64,000 nt of DNA from Hyphomicrobiales bacterium (GTDB taxonomy: Bacteria > Pseudomonadota > Alphaproteobacteria > Rhizobiales > Rhizobiaceae). Below, one piece after another: positions 60,095 to 64,000 of this stretch (within the stretch, counting starts at the first letter, position 1; each line of letters opens with the position of its first letter). The stretch covers positions 1 through 64,000 of the forward strand of contig UCKS01000012.1 of the NCBI GenBank assembly GCA_900473045.1, written 5' to 3'. Both the position numbers and the translations under genes were made by a program. The notes under the pieces were generated by a model. It searched no databases, had not been told where the DNA came from, and saw only the letters and a program-made list of their open reading frames with translations.

Positions 60095-61056
60095 TCATCC
60101 TGTCGCGATCAGAAATTGAAGCCTTGATCGATCTCGACAGTGGGCTTTCGGCCCTCGAAGCGGCCTATATCGCCGCATCCGATGGCCGGGCGGTGATGCC
60201 ACCGGTGGGCTATCTCGCTTTTGCGGACAAGGACGGCGACTGCCATATCAAATACGGCCATATCGCCGGCGATCCGACATTCGTTGTCAAGATTGCGGCC
60301 GGATTCTACGGCAATCCTGCGATCGGGCTGCCGACATCAAACGGCGTGATGCTGGCATTTTCCGCGCAGACCGGCGTTCTCGAAGCGATCCTGCTCGATG
60401 AGGGATTTCTCACAGACCTGCGCACCGGCCTCGGCGGCGCCATCGCCACGCGGGCGCTTTGCCGTCCGGATGCACGGCGGGTGGCAATCGTCGGAGCCGG
60501 CATTCAGGCCCGCTGGCAGGTCCGTTGCCTGCAGCAGGCGATGCCGGAAACACAGCTTTCTTTCAGCGTCTGGGCGCGCTCGGAAGACAAAGCGCGGGAG
60601 ACGGTAAGCGTGCTTCATAGCGAAGGTATCGATGTAACCGTGTCTACCGACCTGGAGCGTCTCTGCCGGGACGCCGAGATCATCATCACAACCACCCCAT
60701 CACGCGAACCTTTGATCCGCGATGTCTGGATCCAGCCCGGCACCCACATTACCGCGATCGGCGCCGATGCACCGGGCAAGCAGGAGCTGGAAACAGCACT
60801 CGTTGTGCGTGCCGACCGCCGCATTTGCGACAGCCTGGAACAATCTCTGGATCACGGCGAATTTTCCACCGCGTTCCGGGCCAGGGAGATTTCCGCTGAA
60901 AACTGTATCGAGCTTGGAGCCGTGCTTGCTGGCAAGGGCGCAGGCCGGGTTCGTCCCGGCGAGATCACCATTGCCGATCTGACGGGCGTCGCGGTCCAAG
61001 ATATCGCCATCGCCAACTCGGTCCTAAATGCCGACAGACGTTTTCGCACCGTTTGA
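60091..61056 (+). CDS. Ornithine cyclodeaminase/mu-crystallin-family protein
   Basis: A 321-residue NAD(P)-dependent enzyme: substrate part with HIKYGHIAGDPTFVVKIAAGFYGNP and GVLEAILLDEGFLTDLRTG, then a Rossmann core VAIVGAGIQARWQVRCLQQ and ITAIGADAPGKQEL. Members make proline from ornithine, reduce ketimines or act in D-arginine or diaminopropionate metabolism. ATG at 60091 overlaps the regulator stop (ATGA). Last gene of the aminotransferase-regulator-cyclodeaminase operon; a reductive or cyclising step on its product is inferred. Confidence 0.87.
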   Translation: MIILSRSEIEALIDLDSGLSALEAAYIAASDGRAVMPPVGYLAFADKDGDCHIKYGHIAGDPTFVVKIAAGFYGNPAIGLPTSNGVMLAFSAQTGVLEAILLDEGFLTDLRTGLGGAIATRALCRPDARRVAIVGAGIQARWQVRCLQQAMPETQLSFSVWARSEDKARETVSVLHSEGIDVTVSTDLERLCRDAEIIITTTPSREPLIRDVWIQPGTHITAIGADAPGKQELETALVVRADRRICDSLEQSLDHGEFSTAFRAREISAENCIELGAVLAGKGAGRVRPGEITIADLTGVAVQDIAIANSVLNADRRFRTV

Positions 61057-61090
61057 GTTCGAGCTTTCCAGCCTCCATCGTAAGTCCCTA

Positions 61091-62749
61091 TTACTGGCGA
61101 CCCTGCCCCATCCGCGACAGCAGGATAACCGGGAGTATGCCGATGGCGACGATGGCCAGAGCCGCGATGGACGCCTCCTCATAGGTGCCCCTCGCGGCCT
61201 CGCCATAGAGATGCGTCGCGAATGTCTCGACATTCAGCGGCCGCAACAGCAGCGTGGCAGGCAGTTCCTTGACGCAGTCCACGAAAACCAGCAGACCCGC
61301 CGCCGTGATCGCCGCCTTCGACAGCGGCAGATGCACATGACGAAAGGTGCCTGCCGCCGATTGGCCAAGCACCCGCGAGGCATGATCAAAGGACACGGGG
61401 ATACGCGCCAGCCCTGCATCGATACCACCGGCAGAGATGGCCAGGAACCGGACGCTATAGGCGTAAAGCAGTGCGGCACCTGAGCCGATGAACAACAGAC
61501 CCGTCGATACGCCAAACCACGCCATCGCCGTGCGATCGATGAAACCGTCGAACGTCGCGAGCACGATCAGAACACCGATGGCAACGACCGTGCCGGGCGC
61601 CGCATAGCCGAGAGTCGAAAGCCGCTGCAGCCAAGCGGTCGCTGCGCCCGGCCGCAACCGGCTTGCATAGGCGACGAGCAGGCCGAACAGAACGGTGATG
61701 ATCGTCGCGGCGGAAGCCAGAACGATGGTGTTGAAGGCTTCGCTGAGGAAGCGCGGCGAAATCCCGGCAAATTCGATCCGCTTCCACGCTTCGTTGACAA
61801 GATAGATTGCCGGCGCACCAAAGCCGATGAGAATCGGCACGATCCCGGCACTCAACAGCACCAGTCCTTTTGCAGGCGATACCCGGCGCGGTTCGAAGGC
61901 CCGGCTGCGCTGCGCGCCGGTCGAGTAGCGCTGCTTGCCCCTTGCCCATTTTTCGAAAGCCACCAGCGCCACCACGACCATCAACAACGACAGCGCGATC
62001 TGGGAGGCGCCCGGCAGATCGGTGCGGGTGATCCAGGTGGTGTAGATGGAGACGGTCAGCGTCCGCACGCCGAGGAATTCGGACGCACCGATATCGTTGA
62101 GGGTTTCCATCAAGGCGAGGCTGACACCGACGGCGACGGCTGGGCGGGCCAGCGGCAGCGCGACATGCCAGAAGACGGCGCGGCGCGAAATGCCGAGCGT
62201 GCGCGACGCATCGATCAGATTGGCCGACTGCGTCAGGAACATCGCCCGCGTTGGAATATAGACATAAGGATAGAGCACGAAACCTAAGAGCAGGATGCAG
62301 CCCGTCATCGAGCGCACGTCCGGCAGGCGGAATTCCCTGGCGCTGGAATAGCCGAGCAGCCATCGGATCGCTCCCTGCACCGGGCCGATCGGGTGCAGGA
62401 TGTCGAGATAGGCGTAGGCGATGATGTAGGTGGGGACCGCGAGTGGCAGCAACAGGGCCCATTCGAGTAAACGGCGGCCGGGAAAGGCATAGGCCGTAAC
62501 CAGCCAAGCCGTCGACGTTCCAAGAATGGCAGTGATCAGACCGACACCAACGAGGAGAATGCCGGTATCCACCAGGGCGGTCGGCAATACCGTCGAAACA
62601 AGATGCGACCAGAGCCCGGCCGAACCCTGGATCGCCTGCAGGAACAGCGCAATGACCGGCAGCATCACCAGACAGGCGATGATGCCGGCGCCAAGCAACC
62701 AGCGGGTTCCGGCGCGGCCTTTGGGCCAGCTTCGCACGGCGCTGATCAT
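61091..62749 (-). CDS. fbpB: Ferric iron ABC transporter permease (FbpB-like, double-domain)
   Basis: A 552-residue permease of the FbpB/SfuB group with two permease halves of six helices; EAA-type loops LIDASRTLGISRRAVFWHVALPLARP and FDHASRVLGQSAAGTFRHVHLPLSKA. It follows the binding-protein gene but a strong hairpin separates them. No ATPase gene follows, as the next gene converges on it, so it must use an ATPase encoded elsewhere. Confidence 0.87.
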   Translation of the reverse strand: MISAVRSWPKGRAGTRWLLGAGIIACLVMLPVIALFLQAIQGSAGLWSHLVSTVLPTALVDTGILLVGVGLITAILGTSTAWLVTAYAFPGRRLLEWALLLPLAVPTYIIAYAYLDILHPIGPVQGAIRWLLGYSSAREFRLPDVRSMTGCILLLGFVLYPYVYIPTRAMFLTQSANLIDASRTLGISRRAVFWHVALPLARPAVAVGVSLALMETLNDIGASEFLGVRTLTVSIYTTWITRTDLPGASQIALSLLMVVVALVAFEKWARGKQRYSTGAQRSRAFEPRRVSPAKGLVLLSAGIVPILIGFGAPAIYLVNEAWKRIEFAGISPRFLSEAFNTIVLASAATIITVLFGLLVAYASRLRPGAATAWLQRLSTLGYAAPGTVVAIGVLIVLATFDGFIDRTAMAWFGVSTGLLFIGSGAALLYAYSVRFLAISAGGIDAGLARIPVSFDHASRVLGQSAAGTFRHVHLPLSKAAITAAGLLVFVDCVKELPATLLLRPLNVETFATHLYGEAARGTYEEASIAALAIVAIGILPVILLSRMGQGRQ

Positions 62750-62778
62750 CGGCGGAAATCCATCTCTGTGGCGGCAAG

Positions 62779-62811
62779 AAAAAGCGCCCGCGACAAAGCG
62801 GGCGCTTTTTT
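62779..62811 (-). terminator. Strong terminator between the FbpA- and FbpB-like genes
   Basis: AAAAAGCGCCCGC (62779-62791) and GCGGGCGCTTTTT (62798-62810) are exact complements around a 6-base loop. It lies 7 bases past the binding-protein stop and is followed by T residues on both strands. Inside an operon it would allow only part of the transcripts to reach the permease gene. Confidence 0.8.
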
Positions 62812-62817
62812 GGGCTT

Positions 62818-63840
62818 TTAGTTGTCGAAGCCGACCTTGTCGACCAACTCGCTTGCCTGCTTGCGATGGCTGACGATTTCCGTCAGCGGCTTGGAATCGA
62901 TCTTCAGTTCGCCGAACGAAGCGATGATCGGATCAACCGCAGCACCGGCCTTGACCGGATATTCGAAGTTGGCCTCCGCAAAGATCTTCTGGGCTTCGTC
63001 GGAGACGAGATATTCCAGAAGCTTGACGGCTTCGGCCTTGTTCGGTGCATTCTTGGCAACGGCAGCGCCGCTGATGTTGACCTGCGTACCACCGTCCTTG
63101 AACGTAGGCAGAATGACCTTGATGGCGTTGCTCCAGGTGACCTGCTCTTCGCCGCCCTTGCCCGAGCGCATCAGGCCGACATAGTAGGAATTGGCCACAG
63201 CGATGTCGCAGATACCACCGAGAATGTCCTTGGCGCCGTCACGGTCGCCACCGGCCGCCTTGCGGGCAAGATTGTCCTTGAGACCCGTCAGCCACTTTTC
63301 GGTTGTTTCAGCACCGTAATGGGCGATGTGGTCGGCAAACAGAGCCGTGTTGTAGGGATGCTGGCCGGAGCGAATGCAGATCTTGCCTTTCCATTTCGGA
63401 TCGGCCAGGTCTTCATAGTTGAAGGCCGTCAGGTCGAGGTCCTTGGCGGCATAGATGACGCGGGCGCGCATCGACAGCGCAAACCAGTGATTGTTGGCGT
63501 CACGCAGCTGCGCGGGGATCGACTCGGTCAGAACGGTGGATTCGACCGGCTGGGTGATGCCCTTTTCGACGAGATCGATCAGGTTTCCGGCATCGACGGT
63601 CATCAGGATGTCGGCCGGCGAGCTTTCGCCTTCGGTGGCGACGCGCTCAGCCAGACCGTCCTTCATGAACACCGTGTTGACCTTGGTGCCTGTCGCTGCA
63701 GTGAACGAATCGAGCAGCGGCTGGATGAGGCCCGGCTCGCGGGTCGTGTAGATATTGAGTTCGGCAGCCGAAACAGCGCTCGTGCTGAGGAGCAATGACG
63801 CCATAAACAGGGTGGATTTTGCGACGCTTGACGTGTTCAT
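62818..63840 (-). CDS. fbpA: Ferric iron ABC transporter substrate-binding protein (FbpA-like)
   Basis: A 340-residue periplasmic protein with a signal peptide cleaved after about residue 25 (SAVSA-AELNIY). FbpA/SfuA features: NIYTTREPGLIQPLLDSFTAATG, ADILMTVDAGNLIDLVEKG, and the iron-ligand Tyr pair in ANSYYVGLM near residue 218. GGAGAGAG precedes the ATG; a TGA-N9-TCA iron box is 43 bases upstream. Confidence 0.9.
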   Translation of the reverse strand: MNTSSVAKSTLFMASLLLSTSAVSAAELNIYTTREPGLIQPLLDSFTAATGTKVNTVFMKDGLAERVATEGESSPADILMTVDAGNLIDLVEKGITQPVESTVLTESIPAQLRDANNHWFALSMRARVIYAAKDLDLTAFNYEDLADPKWKGKICIRSGQHPYNTALFADHIAHYGAETTEKWLTGLKDNLARKAAGGDRDGAKDILGGICDIAVANSYYVGLMRSGKGGEEQVTWSNAIKVILPTFKDGGTQVNISGAAVAKNAPNKAEAVKLLEYLVSDEAQKIFAEANFEYPVKAGAAVDPIIASFGELKIDSKPLTEIVSHRKQASELVDKVGFDN

Positions 63841-63882
63841 AACTCTCTCCAGATGGACGATGCCAAGCTGTCGAGCATTAAT

Positions 63883-63897
63883 TGATGAAAGCAGTCA
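63883..63897. promoter_or_regulatory. RirA-type iron box (TGA-N9-TCA) before the ferric importer
   Basis: TGATGAAAGCAGTCA, extended to TTGA/TCAA, has the same form as the box at 57382. It is 43 bases upstream of the FbpA-like start and overlaps a TTGACT that may be the -35 box (minus strand). Binding by the iron-sulfur regulator RirA would repress the operon in iron-rich cells. The remaining bases to the window end show no gene. Confidence 0.6.
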
Positions 63898-64000
63898 AGT
63901 TTAAGCCATTGATTTTACCGTAAACAGCCTCGCCGATAGTGCGTGCCCGCCTACGCTGCCGGAAACACCAGCCAGCTATCTGGCAAAACCGAAAGGCCAA

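Overview
The window reads as a chromosomal (or chromid) segment of an alphaproteobacterium of the Rhizobiales, most likely Rhizobiaceae (Rhizobium/Agrobacterium group). Reasons: high GC with strongly biased third positions; a cytochrome-c-fused membrane urate oxidase; a PuuE-UraD fusion; many LysR/LacI-controlled ABC importers; a DUF1127 gene; TGA-N9-TCA iron boxes of the RirA type; and a tandem CCUCCUCCC-loop small RNA. No rRNA, tRNA, CRISPR array, transposase or prophage gene was seen. The only clearly mobile-type cassette is a Phd/VapC toxin-antitoxin pair.

Layout. 1-342: intergenic palindromic repeats. 343-11844: purine degradation (guanine deaminase, urate oxidase, a LysR regulator, xanthine dehydrogenase xdhABC, HIU hydrolase, allantoinase-OHCU decarboxylase fusion, ureidoglycolate lyase), interrupted by the toxin-antitoxin pair. 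A purine-type permease at 14971-16263 shares an upstream sequence motif with this group. 11988-14825: small accessory genes (YCII, GNAT, MarR, HEAT-repeat, DUF6616). 16661-21392: an Lrp/AsnC regulator divergent from a kinase-M23-aminotransferase triple fusion and an amino-acid binding protein. 21489-21646 (minus strand): a four-hairpin cuckoo/alpha-r14-like small RNA. 21825-26797: RND efflux pump, adaptor and TetR. 26883-31495: LysR/GST/flavin protein, iron permease-like protein, GreA-like factor and DUF2161. 31498-43342: a long minus-strand amine/polyamine block (second triple fusion, amidohydrolase, potABCD-type importer, acetylpolyamine amidohydrolase, carbamoylputrescine amidase-like enzyme, NylB-like hydrolase). 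43498-44113: DUF1127 and a small membrane peptide. 44195-51198: NUDIX, LacI, an AfuABC-type importer and an inositol-monophosphatase-like enzyme. 51257-54290: HPP-CBS protein, and an ABC-F protein with an attenuator leader peptide. 54385-63840: siderophore-type importer, methyltransferase, aminotransferase, YheO-like regulator, ornithine cyclodeaminase-like enzyme and a second ferric importer.

How it works together. The left arm converts guanine through xanthine, urate, HIU and OHCU to allantoin and allantoate, and has the lyase for ureidoglycolate; the allantoate-hydrolysing enzyme is not in the window. The middle is devoted to taking up amino compounds and breaking them down, with two kinase/phospholyase-like fusions. 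The right arm is nutrient import: two iron systems with iron boxes, plus an Afu-type system that more probably carries sugar phosphates. The least obvious items are the multi-loop anti-Shine-Dalgarno RNA, the ABC-F attenuator, the motif shared by three purine-gene promoters, and the pair of triple-domain enzymes.
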